From JADYZU01 sp964540965 (GTDB taxonomy: Bacteria; Pseudomonadota; Alphaproteobacteria; Rhodobacterales; Rhodobacteraceae), in the NCBI GenBank assembly GCA_964540965.1, contig CAZIOT010000001.1, forward strand, positions 319,044 through 383,043: a DNA stretch of 64,000 bases. The letters run 5' to 3'. Below, piece by piece: positions 8,113 to 16,336 of this stretch. How positions within the stretch are numbered: position 1 is the stretch's first letter; every line of letters begins with the position of its first letter. Both the position numbers and the translations under genes were made by a program. The notes under the pieces were generated by a model, which was not told where the DNA came from, ran no database searches, and saw nothing but the letters and a program-made list of their open reading frames with translations.

Positions 8113-9371
8113 CAGGCGGTCAACCTTTGGCTGTCATGGCCGGCGATGACCACGTCGATCAGCCGGTCGGTGGGCTGGTCGGCGGCGAAGGCCACTTCGG
8201 TGAACTGTTCGGTCCGGCCAAGGCGGGGCGATTCCATCAGCACGCGGTGCCGCCGGCCGACCTGCGCGGCCAGATGGCGGGACAGCGCCGCCGCGCCCTC
8301 GGCCCGCAGCCGGGCGGCGCGGTCGCGGATGGTGATACCGTCGAGTTGCGGCATCCGCGCCGCCGGCGTGCCCTTGCGCGGGCTGAACGGGAACACATGC
8401 AGGAAAGTCAGGTCGCAGTCGCGCACGAGGGCCAGAGACCGAGCGAACATCTCTTCCGTCTCGGTCGGGAAACCGGCGATGATGTCGGCGCCATAGGTCA
8501 TGTCGGGGCGCAGCTTGCGCGCCTCTTCGCAAAAGCGGATCGCGTCGTCGCGCAGGTGCCGCCGCTTCATCCGCTTGAGGATCAGGTCGTCGCCCGCCTG
8601 GAGCGACAGATGCAGATGCGGCATCAGCCGCGGTTCGGTGGCGATGGCCGCCATCAGGTTGTCGTCGGCCTCGATGCTGTCGATGCTGCTGATGCGCAGG
8701 CGCGGCAGGTCGGGCACCAGCCGCAGGATGCGCATGACCAGATCGCCAAGGCGCGGTTCGCCCGGCAGATCGGCGCCCCAGCTGGTCAGATCGACCCCGG
8801 TCAGCACCACCTCAAGATAGCCGCGGTCGACCAGCCGGCGGATCTGGTCCACCACCACCCCGGCCGGCACCGAGCGGGAATTGCCCCGGCCATAAGGGAT
8901 GATGCAGAAGGTGCAGCGATGGTCGCAGCCGTTCTGCACCTGCACATAGGCACGGGCGCGGCTGCCGAAACCGTCGATCAGATGCCCGGCGGTTTCGCGC
9001 ACCGACATGATGTCGTCGACCTGCACCGGCTCGGTTTTGCCGATCAGGTCGGGGGTCAGCCGGGCCCAGGTTGCGGGCTGCATCTTTTCGGCATTGCCGA
9101 TGACCAGATCGACCTCGGGCATGGCGCTGAAGGTCTGGGGTTCGGTCTGCGCGGCGCAGCCGGTGACGATGATCTTCGCCGTCGGATGGTCACGCTTCAG
9201 CCGGCGGATTTCCTGCCGGGCCTTCCTCACAGCCTCGGCCGTCACGGCGCAGGTGTTGACCACCACCGCGTCCGAAACCCCGGCGCGGGCGGCCAGATCC
9301 TTCATCGCCTCGGTTTCATAGGCGTTCAGGCGGCAGCCGAGGGTGGCAAAGACGGGGGCCTTGAGGTCCAT
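8112..9371 (-). CDS. mtaB: tRNA (t6A37) methylthiotransferase MtaB
   Basis: A 419-residue radical-SAM methylthiotransferase that adds a methylthio group to t6A at position 37 of ANN-decoding tRNAs. The UPF0004 domain carries the three cluster cysteines in LGCRLNAYE, NTCAVTAEA and VTGCAAQT; the radical-SAM cluster is CDHRCTFC. The absence of a long N-terminal extension and the start at FATLGCRLNAYET separate it from MiaB, which has LGCQMN. It sits 1 bp downstream of dapF and overlaps the paiB-like gene, so the three form a unit. The tRNA-Lys genes on the other side of dapF encode natural substrates, probably by coincidence. Confidence 0.93.
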   Translation of the reverse strand: MDLKAPVFATLGCRLNAYETEAMKDLAARAGVSDAVVVNTCAVTAEAVRKARQEIRRLKRDHPTAKIIVTGCAAQTEPQTFSAMPEVDLVIGNAEKMQPATWARLTPDLIGKTEPVQVDDIMSVRETAGHLIDGFGSRARAYVQVQNGCDHRCTFCIIPYGRGNSRSVPAGVVVDQIRRLVDRGYLEVVLTGVDLTSWGADLPGEPRLGDLVMRILRLVPDLPRLRISSIDSIEADDNLMAAIATEPRLMPHLHLSLQAGDDLILKRMKRRHLRDDAIRFCEEARKLRPDMTYGADIIAGFPTETEEMFARSLALVRDCDLTFLHVFPFSPRKGTPAARMPQLDGITIRDRAARLRAEGAAALSRHLAAQVGRRHRVLMESPRLGRTEQFTEVAFAADQPTDRLIDVVIAGHDSQRLTA

Positions 9372-9372
9372 G

Positions 9373-10209
9373 CTAAAGCGCCCCGAGGAATTGTGCCGTG
9401 AGCACGCCGTCGAAGGTGACCATCGTCGGCCCGGTCATCCAGACGCCATCCTCGCGCCAGTCGATCCACAGCCGGCCGCCGTCGCAGTCCAGCGTCACCC
9501 GGCGCCCGGTCAGCCCGCGCCGGGCCGAGGCAACGGCGACGGCGCAAGAGGATGAACCCGAGGCGAGCGTGATCCCGACCCCGCGTTCCCAGACCCGCAT
9601 CCGCAGGTGATCGGGGCCGATGACCTGCACCACCTGCACATTGGTGCGCTGCGGGAACAGCGGGTGGTGTTCGTGGGCCGCGCCAAAGCGCGCGAGGTCC
9701 ACCGCTGCCACATCGGGCACGAAGAACGAACAATGCGGGTTGCCCATGCTGGTCGCGGTCGGTGTGCCGTCGATGGGCAGCGCCAGCGTGTCCATCGCTT
9801 GCGCCAGCGGGATTTCGTCCCAGCGCAGGCGCGGCGGCCCCATGTTGACCGAGGTCAGCCCCCCTCCGGCATCCACCGCCGCCAGCACGCCGTTGCCGGT
9901 CGCGATGGCCAGCCGGTCGCGCCCCGTGCGCGCCATCTCCCAAGCCGCGATGCAGCGGGTGGCGTTGCCGCAGGCCGCCGACATGCTGCCGTCGGCGTTC
10001 CAGAAGGTGAGCGACAGGTCGGCATTGCCGCCCTCGGTGATCACGGCAAGCTGGTCGAAGCCGACGCCGCGGTGCCGGTCGGCCAGCGCGGCGACAAGCC
10101 GGCCCTCGACGCGCGGCGCGGGGCTGCCGCGGTCGTCGATGACAACGAAGTCGTTGCCAAGCCCGTGCATCTTCATGAACGGCAGCGAAGGTCCGGTCGT
10201 ATCGCGCAT
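9373..10209 (-). CDS. dapF: Diaminopimelate epimerase (second catalytic Cys replaced by Ser)
   Basis: A 278-residue DapF, which interconverts LL- and meso-diaminopimelate for lysine and peptidoglycan synthesis by a two-cysteine mechanism. PFMKMHGLGNDFVVIDDR, FWNADGSMSAACGNATRC (first catalytic cysteine, ACGN) and MGNPHCSFFV are all present. The second site, normally A-C-G-S-G-A-C, reads ASGSSSCA (about residues 221-228), so the catalytic cysteine is serine; the glutamate usually found three residues before it is also absent. It is followed after 1 bp by mtaB. The start at 10209 gives a short leader before the first strand; ATG 10176 is an alternative. Family assignment is sure; activity is the open question. 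Confidence 0.88.
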   Translation of the reverse strand: MRDTTGPSLPFMKMHGLGNDFVVIDDRGSPAPRVEGRLVAALADRHRGVGFDQLAVITEGGNADLSLTFWNADGSMSAACGNATRCIAAWEMARTGRDRLAIATGNGVLAAVDAGGGLTSVNMGPPRLRWDEIPLAQAMDTLALPIDGTPTATSMGNPHCSFFVPDVAAVDLARFGAAHEHHPLFPQRTNVQVVQVIGPDHLRMRVWERGVGITLASGSSSCAVAVASARRGLTGRRVTLDCDGGRLWIDWREDGVWMTGPTMVTFDGVLTAQFLGAL

Positions 10210-10255
10210 GACGCCGGGCTTTACGACAAAGGCGCCGACAAATCCAGATGCCCTC

Positions 10256-10284
10256 TTGACCCCGCCGGCGATACGCCCTAATCG
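10256..10284 (+). promoter_or_regulatory. Candidate housekeeping promoter of tRNA-Lys(CTT)
   Basis: TTGACC (10256-10261), a 17-bp spacer, then TAATCG (10279-10284), ending 11 bp before the tRNA. The -35 is near consensus; the -10 is weak, as is common in GC-rich alphaproteobacteria. The second tRNA-Lys has an equivalent element at the same distance, which supports both. Confidence 0.5.
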
Positions 10285-10295
10285 CCGCCTCCTGT

Positions 10296-10371
<76 letters not shown>

Positions 10372-10469
10372 CTTTCCCCACAGATCGACGGCAGGCCGGT
10401 GACGGCGACTCCCCCCGGGGATGCCGCGCGTTTTGCCTTCGCCACCCCCCGATCCCCGCAGATTGCCGG

Positions 10470-10498
10470 TTGACGACCGGCGGCGGCTTGCCTAGTGA
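10470..10498 (+). promoter_or_regulatory. Candidate housekeeping promoter of tRNA-Lys(TTT)
   Basis: TTGACG (10470-10475), a 17-bp spacer, then TAGTGA (10493-10498), ending 10 bp before the tRNA. The same spacing and position as the promoter of the preceding tRNA suggest the two tRNA genes are transcribed independently. Confidence 0.5.
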
Positions 10499-10508
10499 CC
10501 GGCGGCGT

Positions 10509-10584
10509 GAGCCGGTAGCTCAGCCGGTAGAGCAACTGACTTTTAATCAGTAGGTCCTGGGTTCGAGCCCCAGCCGGCTCACCA
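10509..10584 (+). tRNA. tRNA-Lys (anticodon TTT)
   Basis: A 76-nt cloverleaf: acceptor GAGCCGG pairs with CCGGCTC, D arm GCTC...GAGC, anticodon stem ACTGA/TCAGT with loop CTTTTAA (anticodon TTT), T arm CTGGG-TTCGAGC-CCCAG, encoded CCA. It reads AAA and AAG. With its neighbour it gives both lysine isoacceptors within 300 bp; the two differ in acceptor and T stems, so they are not a recent tandem copy. Confidence 0.97.
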
Positions 10585-10602
10585 TTCCATTGCAGGCGCC
10601 GC

Positions 10603-11469
10603 ATGACCCGCACCCTCCTTTCCTTTGGCCACGGCTATTCGGCGGCGGCGCTGGCGCGGGTCTTGATCGGGCAGGGCTGGCGCGTCATCGGCACCACGCG
10701 CGACCCGGCCCGGATGGCCGACATCGCCGCCACCGGCGTGACGCCGGTGCTGTGGCCCGGCGGCTTTGGCGATACGCTTGAACAGGCGACGGACATCCTC
10801 GTCTCGGCCGAGCCGGGGCCCGAGGGCGACGCGCTCTTGGCGGCGAAGGGGGACAAGATTGCCGCCGATGCCGGGCGGTTTGGCTGGGTCGGCTATCTGT
10901 CCACCACCGGTGTCTATGGCAACCGCGACGGCGGCGAGGTGGACGAGAACAGCGACCTGCGCCCCGGATCGCCGCGCACCCTGGCCCGCGTCGGGGCCGA
11001 GCGCGACTGGCTGGCGCTGCCCGGTCTGCCGGTGCATGTGTTCCGCCTTGCCGGCATCTATGGCCCCGGCCGTGGCCCCTTTGCCAAGGTCAGGAACGGC
11101 ACGGCGCGGCGGATCATCAAGCCCGGCCAGATGTTCAGCCGCATCCATGTCGATGACATCGCCCGCGTGCTGGCCGCCTCGATCGCGCGACCGAACCCCG
11201 GCCGCATCTACAACGTCTGCGACAACGAACCGGCCCCGCCCGAGGTGGTGACCGAGGAAGCCGCCCGCCTGCTGGGCGTGCCGCCGCCGCCGGCCGAGGA
11301 TTTCGCCAGTGCCGAGATGACGCCGATGGCGCGGTCCTTTTACCTTGAATCGCGCCGCGTGCTGAACCGGCGCATCCGCGAGGAACTGGGCGTGACGCTG
11401 GCCTATCCGACCTGGCGCGAGGGGCTGGCGGCGATCCTTGCAGCGGAAAATCCGCCGGCACGGGGTTGA
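10603..11469 (+). CDS. SDR-type NAD(P)-dependent epimerase/dehydratase family protein (YeeZ-like)
   Basis: A 288-residue extended short-chain dehydrogenase-like protein. Instead of the usual GGxGxxG it starts TLLSFGHGYSAAALARVL, the pattern of the YeeZ group. YLSTTGVYGNRDGGEVDE, FRLAGIYGPGR and SRIHVDDIARVL give the catalytic and substrate-loop landmarks of nucleotide-sugar epimerase relatives. The usual YxxxK is not obvious in these positions, so catalytic function is uncertain. It starts 18 bp after the tRNA-Lys(TTT) gene on the same strand and has no functional partner next to it. Confidence 0.8.
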   Translation: MTRTLLSFGHGYSAAALARVLIGQGWRVIGTTRDPARMADIAATGVTPVLWPGGFGDTLEQATDILVSAEPGPEGDALLAAKGDKIAADAGRFGWVGYLSTTGVYGNRDGGEVDENSDLRPGSPRTLARVGAERDWLALPGLPVHVFRLAGIYGPGRGPFAKVRNGTARRIIKPGQMFSRIHVDDIARVLAASIARPNPGRIYNVCDNEPAPPEVVTEEAARLLGVPPPPAEDFASAEMTPMARSFYLESRRVLNRRIREELGVTLAYPTWREGLAAILAAENPPARG

Positions 11470-11518
11470 ACCCGCCCGCGGCCCCGGCCATATCCCACGG
11501 GCGGACCGGGCCCCTCTG

Positions 11519-11564
11519 ACGTTCAACGAACGTGATGTCGGACCGCATCGAGCACACTCGATGC
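11519..11564 (+). other. Two perfect hairpins in the leader of the TerC gene
   Basis: ACGTTC-AAC-GAACGT (11519-11533) and GCATCGAG-CACA-CTCGATGC (11545-11564) are two perfect stem-loops 11 bp apart, 75-120 bp before the terC start. TerC relatives are often under Mn2+-riboswitch (yybP-ykoY) control. I could not place the conserved GGGGAGUA loop of that class, so this stays an unassigned structured leader. Confidence 0.4.
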
Positions 11565-11638
11565 CAGCCCGGACCAGTCTGCGGACCTTGCGGTGTCGTG
11601 TCGTGCCCGATGGCACCAACAGGACAGGACCGCAAAGA

Positions 11639-12625
11639 ATGGATTTACTGACAACGCTTTTCCTTGGAACGCAGCTTTGGATGTGGCTGCTGTTCATCGC
11701 CATCGTCATCACCCTTCTGGTGCTTGACCTTGGCGTGCTGAACCGCGGCGACCACGAGATCGGCGTCCGTCGCAGCCTGTGGCTTTCGGCGCTTTACATC
11801 ACCCTTGGCCTTGGCTTTTCCGGCTTTGTCTGGTGGCAGATGGGGGGCGAGGCGACCTCGGCCTATCTGACGGCCTTCGTGGTGGAAAAGACGCTGGCGA
11901 TGGACAACGTGTTCGTCATCGCGCTGATCTTTTCGTGGTTCGCGATCCCGCGGCAGTATCAGCACCGGGTGCTGTTCTGGGGCATCCTGGGTGTCATCGT
12001 GCTGCGCGGCATCATGATCGGCGTCGGCGCCACGCTGGTCGCGCAATACGGCTGGATCCTGTATGTCTTTGCCGCCTTCCTGATCTTTACCGGCCTGCGC
12101 ATGATGTTCGGCGGCGACCATCAGCCCGACATGGCCGACAACCGGGTGCTGAAATTCCTGCGCCGCCACATGAACGTGACCGACGGGCTGCGCGGCAACG
12201 CCTTTTTCGTGCGCGAGGCGGATGACGCCGGCCGGATGACCCGCTTTGCCACGCCGCTTTTCCTGGCATTGGTGCTGATCGAGATCGCCGACCTGGTGTT
12301 CGCGGTCGATTCGGTGCCGGCGGTGTTCGCCATCACCACCGATCCGTTCATCGTCTACACGTCGAACATCTTTGCCATCCTTGGCCTGCGCGCGCTGTAT
12401 TTCGCGCTGGCGGCGATCCTGCACCGCTTCGAATACCTGAAATATGCGCTGGCGCTCTTGCTGGTCTTCATCGGCTCCAAGGTGTTCGTGGCCGACCTGA
12501 TGGGCTGGGAAAAGTTCCCCGCGCAATGGTCGCTGGCGATCACCCTTGGCATCCTTGCCGCCGGCGTCGGTTTTTCGCTGTGGAAAACCAGGGGGGATGA
12601 ACCCAGGGCGCTGGCCGACAGTTAG
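11639..12625 (+). CDS. TerC family integral membrane protein
   Basis: A 328-residue polytopic inner-membrane protein of the TerC/Alx family, linked to metal (Mn2+) efflux and to tellurite resistance clusters. About nine hydrophobic segments are visible. Family motifs include FVVEKTLAMDNVFVIALIFSW, with the conserved acidic D-N pair in the membrane, and LVLIEIADLVFAVDSVPAVF with a second acidic cluster. The start at 11639 was chosen because the protein then begins directly with its first membrane segment. It stands alone, with a structured leader before it. Metal export is inferred from the family. Confidence 0.9.
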   Translation: MDLLTTLFLGTQLWMWLLFIAIVITLLVLDLGVLNRGDHEIGVRRSLWLSALYITLGLGFSGFVWWQMGGEATSAYLTAFVVEKTLAMDNVFVIALIFSWFAIPRQYQHRVLFWGILGVIVLRGIMIGVGATLVAQYGWILYVFAAFLIFTGLRMMFGGDHQPDMADNRVLKFLRRHMNVTDGLRGNAFFVREADDAGRMTRFATPLFLALVLIEIADLVFAVDSVPAVFAITTDPFIVYTSNIFAILGLRALYFALAAILHRFEYLKYALALLLVFIGSKVFVADLMGWEKFPAQWSLAITLGILAAGVGFSLWKTRGDEPRALADS

Positions 12626-12649
12626 GCCGGCGTCAGGGCGGGGCCGCGG

Positions 12650-13255
12650 TCAGCCTAGCATGACCCCGGCATCCGCCATCGCGGCCAAGGCCTGTTCCAG
12701 AGACCCGTTCAGGTCGATGGCGCGGCACAGGTCGCGCCGCACGGTGACGGCAAAGCCGAGCCGTGCGGCATCCAGGGCGGAAAATGCCACGCAATAGTCG
12801 GTCGCCAGCCCGACCATGGTCAGGCTGGCAATGCCGCGACTGCGCAGGAACCCTTCAAGCCCGGTCGGCGTCTCGCGGTCGTTTTCGTAAAAGGCCGAAT
12901 AGCTGTCGATCGCCGGGTTCATGCCCTTTCGGATGATGATCGCGGCGGGATCGGTTGCCAGATCGGCGCGAAGGGCGGCGCCATCGCTGCCCTGCACGCA
13001 ATGGTCGGGCCACAGCGTCTGGGTGCCATAGGGCATCTCGACCGTGGTGAACGGCGCATGTCCGGGGTGGCTTGACGCGAAAGAGGAATGCCCGGCAGGG
13101 TGCCAGTCCTGCGTCAGCACCACGGTCGCGAACTCCTCCATCAGGGCGTTGATGCCGGGAACGATCCCGTCGCCGCCGTCAACCGCCAGCCGCCCGCCGG
13201 GACAAAAGTCGTTCTGCAAGTCGATGACGATCAGCGCATGGGTATCGGGCTGCAT
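12650..13255 (-). CDS. pncA: Nicotinamidase/pyrazinamidase
   Basis: A 201-residue isochorismatase-fold amidase that hydrolyses nicotinamide to nicotinate for NAD salvage. The triad is visible as aspartate in VIDLQNDFCPGG, lysine in IIIRKGMNP and cysteine in GLATDYCVAFSA. The metal site is in TQDWHPAGHSSFAS. The ATG at 13255 was preferred over an upstream one because AGGAGT lies 6 bp before it. It is convergent with terC with only 24 bp between stops. Confident assignment. Confidence 0.93.
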   Translation of the reverse strand: MQPDTHALIVIDLQNDFCPGGRLAVDGGDGIVPGINALMEEFATVVLTQDWHPAGHSSFASSHPGHAPFTTVEMPYGTQTLWPDHCVQGSDGAALRADLATDPAAIIIRKGMNPAIDSYSAFYENDRETPTGLEGFLRSRGIASLTMVGLATDYCVAFSALDAARLGFAVTVRRDLCRAIDLNGSLEQALAAMADAGVMLG

Positions 13256-13330
13256 GGCGGACTCCTGTCGCTGGACCGGCAACAGGGGTAGGGTTGCAAC
13301 CGGGGCGCGTCAAGCACCGGGGGTTGCGGC

Positions 13331-14320
13331 ATGAAGGCGCTGGTTCTGGGCGGATCGGGGCAGATGGGTCGGGCGGTGGCAAAGGCGCTGGCCGCAGCCG
13401 GCTGGCAGGTCGATGCCGCCACCGGCGGCGGGCGCGCGCTGCCCGTGTCGCTGGCAGGTGTACGCCGCATCGACGCCGGGCCTTTGGCGGCGATGCTGGG
13501 CCGCGGCGCCGATCTGGTCTTTGACCCGTTCTGCATGACCGCCGCAGATGCCGCCGCGCGGCTGGCCTGCCGGGCCGATGTCGGGCGGTTCGTCGTGGTC
13601 TCGACCGCCAGCGTCTATGCCGATGCCAGGGGCCGCAGCCTCGAATCGACGGGAGAGACCGGGTATCCGCAGTTTGGCGCGCCGGTGACCGAGGCGCAGG
13701 TGACCGTCCCGCCCGGCGCCGGCTATTCCGCCGGCAAGGTCGCGATGGAACGCGCGTTCCGCGATTCCGGCGCCACGGTGACGCTGCTGCGCCCCGGTGC
13801 CATCCACGGGCCGGGGGCGCGGCATCCGCGCGAATGGGTGGTGGTCAAGCGCCTGCTGGACGGGCGCCGCCGGATTGCCGCGGTGGATGGCGGCAAGAGC
13901 CTCTTTGCCACCACGGCGACGCTGAACGTCGCGCTTGCCGTGCTGGCGGCGCAGGCGGCGGCGCTTGACGGGCCGGTGAATGTCGCCGACCCCGACCGGC
14001 CTTCGGTGGCGCAGATCATCGGCCATATCGCCGCGGCGATGGGGCGCGCGGCGGCGGTGGTGCCGGTCGACGGCACCTTGGGCGCCGGATTTACCCCCTG
14101 GTCGGTCGGGCATCCCTTCCTGCTCGACTGCGGGCGCCTTGACCGCGCCGGCTGGCAACCCCTCAGCTATGCGCAGGCGCTGCCGCCCTATCTGGACTGG
14201 ATCGTGGAACGGGCGGGCGACTGGCAGACGGCCTTTCCCGCCTTCGCCCACTACCCCGCCGATCCCTTCGACTACGACGCCGAGGATCGCGCCCTTGCCA
14301 TGTCTGGCGCATTTCCCTAA
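13331..14320 (+). CDS. NAD-dependent epimerase/dehydratase family protein
   Basis: A 329-residue extended SDR. The nucleotide-binding loop is ALVLGGSGQMGRAVAKAL at the N-terminus. VVVSTASVYAD carries the catalytic-serine region, and GAGYSAGKVAMERAF gives the YxxxK pair (YSAGK). RPGAIHGPGARHPREWV is the substrate loop of nucleotide-sugar or mRNA-binding-type epimerases. It is followed after 28 bp by an Hsp70-like gene on the same strand. The substrate is not known. Confidence 0.85.
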   Translation: MKALVLGGSGQMGRAVAKALAAAGWQVDAATGGGRALPVSLAGVRRIDAGPLAAMLGRGADLVFDPFCMTAADAAARLACRADVGRFVVVSTASVYADARGRSLESTGETGYPQFGAPVTEAQVTVPPGAGYSAGKVAMERAFRDSGATVTLLRPGAIHGPGARHPREWVVVKRLLDGRRRIAAVDGGKSLFATTATLNVALAVLAAQAAALDGPVNVADPDRPSVAQIIGHIAAAMGRAAAVVPVDGTLGAGFTPWSVGHPFLLDCGRLDRAGWQPLSYAQALPPYLDWIVERAGDWQTAFPAFAHYPADPFDYDAEDRALAMSGAFP

Positions 14321-14348
14321 TCCCGCCGCTCTGGCGCGCGGGGAAAGC

Positions 14349-15563
14349 ATGGGCTGGATCGGCATCGACTTTGGCACTTCGAACACCGCCGCGGCGGTGG
14401 CTGCCGGCGGCCGCGCCCATGTCATTCCGCTGCAGGACGGGCGCGAGGTGGTGCCGACGGCGGTGTTCCTTGACTATGCCACGCGCGAGATGGTCTTTGG
14501 CCATGGCGCCGTCGCCGCGCTGACCGCCGGGCGCGAGGGGCGGTTCATGCGGGCGCTCAAGCGCGTGCTGGGCACGCCCCTGATGCGCGAACCGCGCCAG
14601 TTGCTCAACCGCCGCACGACGCTGATCGAGGTGGTGGCCGGGTTCCTGTCCATGGTGCGCGACCGGGCCGAGGCCGCCACCGGCCTGCGCCTGACCCATG
14701 TCGTCTCTGGCCGGCCGGTCCTGTTCCACGCCGATCCCGCCCGCGATGCCGCGGCCGAGGCCGACCTTGCCGATTGCTATCGCGCCGCCGGGTTTCAGGG
14801 CGTGGAATTCCTGCTGGAGCCCGAGGCGGCGGCGCTGGCCGCCGGTCCGGCGCCGGGGCTGGGCCTTGTCGTCGACATCGGCGGCGGCACCTCGGACTTC
14901 ACGCTGTTCGAGGACGGGGTGATCGCCAGCCGCGGCCTGCGCGTCGGCGGCACCGATTTCGACCGCGCCCTGTCGATCGCCCATGCCATGCCGCAGCTTG
15001 GAATGGGCCACCTGCTGCGCGCCGTGTTCGGCAATCAGGTGAACGAGGCGCCGGTGGCCCTGTTCCAGGATCTTGCAACCTGGGAAAAGATCGCCTTCCT
15101 TTACACCGCCGACACCCGCCGCGCCGCCGCCGACATGCTCAAGGTCGCGGTCGAACCGCGGCCGTTCCGGCGCCTTGCCGATGTGCTGCGCGACGAGACC
15201 GGCCATGACATCGCCTTTGCCGTCGAGGCGGCCAAGATCGCCGCCAATGCCGGGGCCGGGGTCATTGACCTGTCGGTCGCCGAACGCGGCCTGACCCGGC
15301 GACTAAGCCGTGACGCGCTGGATCAGGCGGTGGCGCCCTTTTCGACGGCGATTGCCGAAACCGCGCTGGCCACTGTCGCCGCCGGCGGGGCCGGGCCGGG
15401 CGATGTGGCGCGGGTGGTGATGGTCGGCGGATCGGGCCTTGTCGGGCGGGTGCGCGACGATATCGCCGCCGCCTTTCCCGGTGCCCGGCTGGTGCAGGCC
15501 GGCGCCTTTTCCGCCGTGGCCGAGGGGCTGGGCCTTGCCGCCGCCGCCCGCGACGGGCGCTAA
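14349..15563 (+). CDS. Hsp70-family protein, YegD-like (no substrate-binding domain)
   Basis: A 404-residue protein with the actin/Hsp70 ATPase fold: phosphate loop GIDFGTSNTAAAV, second phosphate motif VVDIGGGTSDFTLF, and adenosine motif VVMVGGSGLVGRVRDDI. At 404 residues it ends where DnaK would begin its peptide-binding domain, as in YegD, so classical chaperone cycling is unlikely. The ATG at 14349 was chosen as it directly precedes WIGIDFGT. It probably shares a transcript with the epimerase upstream. Cellular role unknown. Confidence 0.88.
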   Translation: MGWIGIDFGTSNTAAAVAAGGRAHVIPLQDGREVVPTAVFLDYATREMVFGHGAVAALTAGREGRFMRALKRVLGTPLMREPRQLLNRRTTLIEVVAGFLSMVRDRAEAATGLRLTHVVSGRPVLFHADPARDAAAEADLADCYRAAGFQGVEFLLEPEAAALAAGPAPGLGLVVDIGGGTSDFTLFEDGVIASRGLRVGGTDFDRALSIAHAMPQLGMGHLLRAVFGNQVNEAPVALFQDLATWEKIAFLYTADTRRAAADMLKVAVEPRPFRRLADVLRDETGHDIAFAVEAAKIAANAGAGVIDLSVAERGLTRRLSRDALDQAVAPFSTAIAETALATVAAGGAGPGDVARVVMVGGSGLVGRVRDDIAAAFPGARLVQAGAFSAVAEGLGLAAAARDGR

Positions 15564-15613
15564 CCGGAACCGTTGCCGTGCCCGCGGTGTTGAACGGCAG
15601 GGAGGACGCCGCC

Positions 15614-15970
15614 ATGCACCTGACTGCGATCTACGCCCAGCTTGCCTGTTCCGACCCCGAGGTTTCGACCGACTGGTTCAGCAGCCTGTTCAACCGCGCC
15701 CCCGACTCCCGCCCGATGAAGGGGCTGGCAGAATGGCATCTGGGCGCAACCGCCGGGTTCCAGTTGTTTCGCGATGCCGGCAATGCCGGCCACGGCACGC
15801 TGACCCTGATCGTGCAGGACGTGCGGCGCGAACAGGCGCGGCTGGCCGATGCCGGCCGTCATCCGGGCGAGGTTTCGGCCGGCGATTTCGCCAGCCTGTT
15901 GCGGCTGCGCGACCCGGACGGCAACCTTGTTGTGCTGGCACAACCCGAGCCGCCGACCAGACCGGCGTGA
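15614..15970 (+). CDS. VOC (glyoxalase/bleomycin-resistance) family protein
   Basis: A 118-residue single vicinal-oxygen-chelate domain protein. It has the babbabb pattern with AQLACSDPEVSTDWFSSLF at the start and SLLRLRDPDGNLVVLAQPEP at the end. GGAGG is 8 bp before ATG 15614, which fixes the start. Metal ligands typical of true glyoxalase I are not all evident, so it may bind a small ligand or antibiotic rather than act as glyoxalase. It lies alone after the Hsp70-like gene. Confidence 0.82.
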   Translation: MHLTAIYAQLACSDPEVSTDWFSSLFNRAPDSRPMKGLAEWHLGATAGFQLFRDAGNAGHGTLTLIVQDVRREQARLADAGRHPGEVSAGDFASLLRLRDPDGNLVVLAQPEPPTRPA

Positions 15971-16336
15971 GCCCACCGTGGCGCTTTGATGACTGTCGAT
16001 CCTCTTTCGCCAGTCGATGACGCTCGTTTGCGCCGGGGCCGGTTTGGGCGTGTGCAGAAACCGGATCGGGCGATTGCCCGGGGCGTCAAAGGCGTGGCCT
16101 TCATCCTTGAAAAAGCGGCAGACAGCGCGGCTCCCCACCGGAAGGGGTTGATGCCGGCAATGGGTCCGACCAAGCTTGCATGGCCGCGGACACGGCTTTG
16201 GCGATCCAGACCTTGCAGGCAACGGTTTCAGGAATACCGAGCTATCGACCCTGTGCGCAGTCCGCCAGAATGCCGGCGCAGGCATCTTGGCGGATCATGG
16301 GATCAATCTGAACCGGCGGGTTCCATAGGGGGCCGG
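15971..16336 (+). other. 366-bp gap without a recognised gene
   Basis: No reading frame here resembles a protein I know on either strand, and no tRNA or strong terminator is visible. Base composition is slightly less GC-rich than the flanks and third-position bias is lost, so it may be a decayed gene. It contains GACTGTCGAT and CCAGTCGATGAC near its left end, an imperfect direct repeat. It also holds the region downstream of pyrF. Confidence 0.5.

Noticed and set aside
11470..11638. A yybP-ykoY manganese riboswitch before terC
   Set aside because: The conserved GGGGAGUA loop and its partner could not be found, so only the hairpins are reported.
13980..14348. A longer N-terminus for the Hsp70-like protein
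   Set aside because: The extension lies over the epimerase gene in another frame and is low-complexity; Hsp70 proteins begin at GIDFGTSN.
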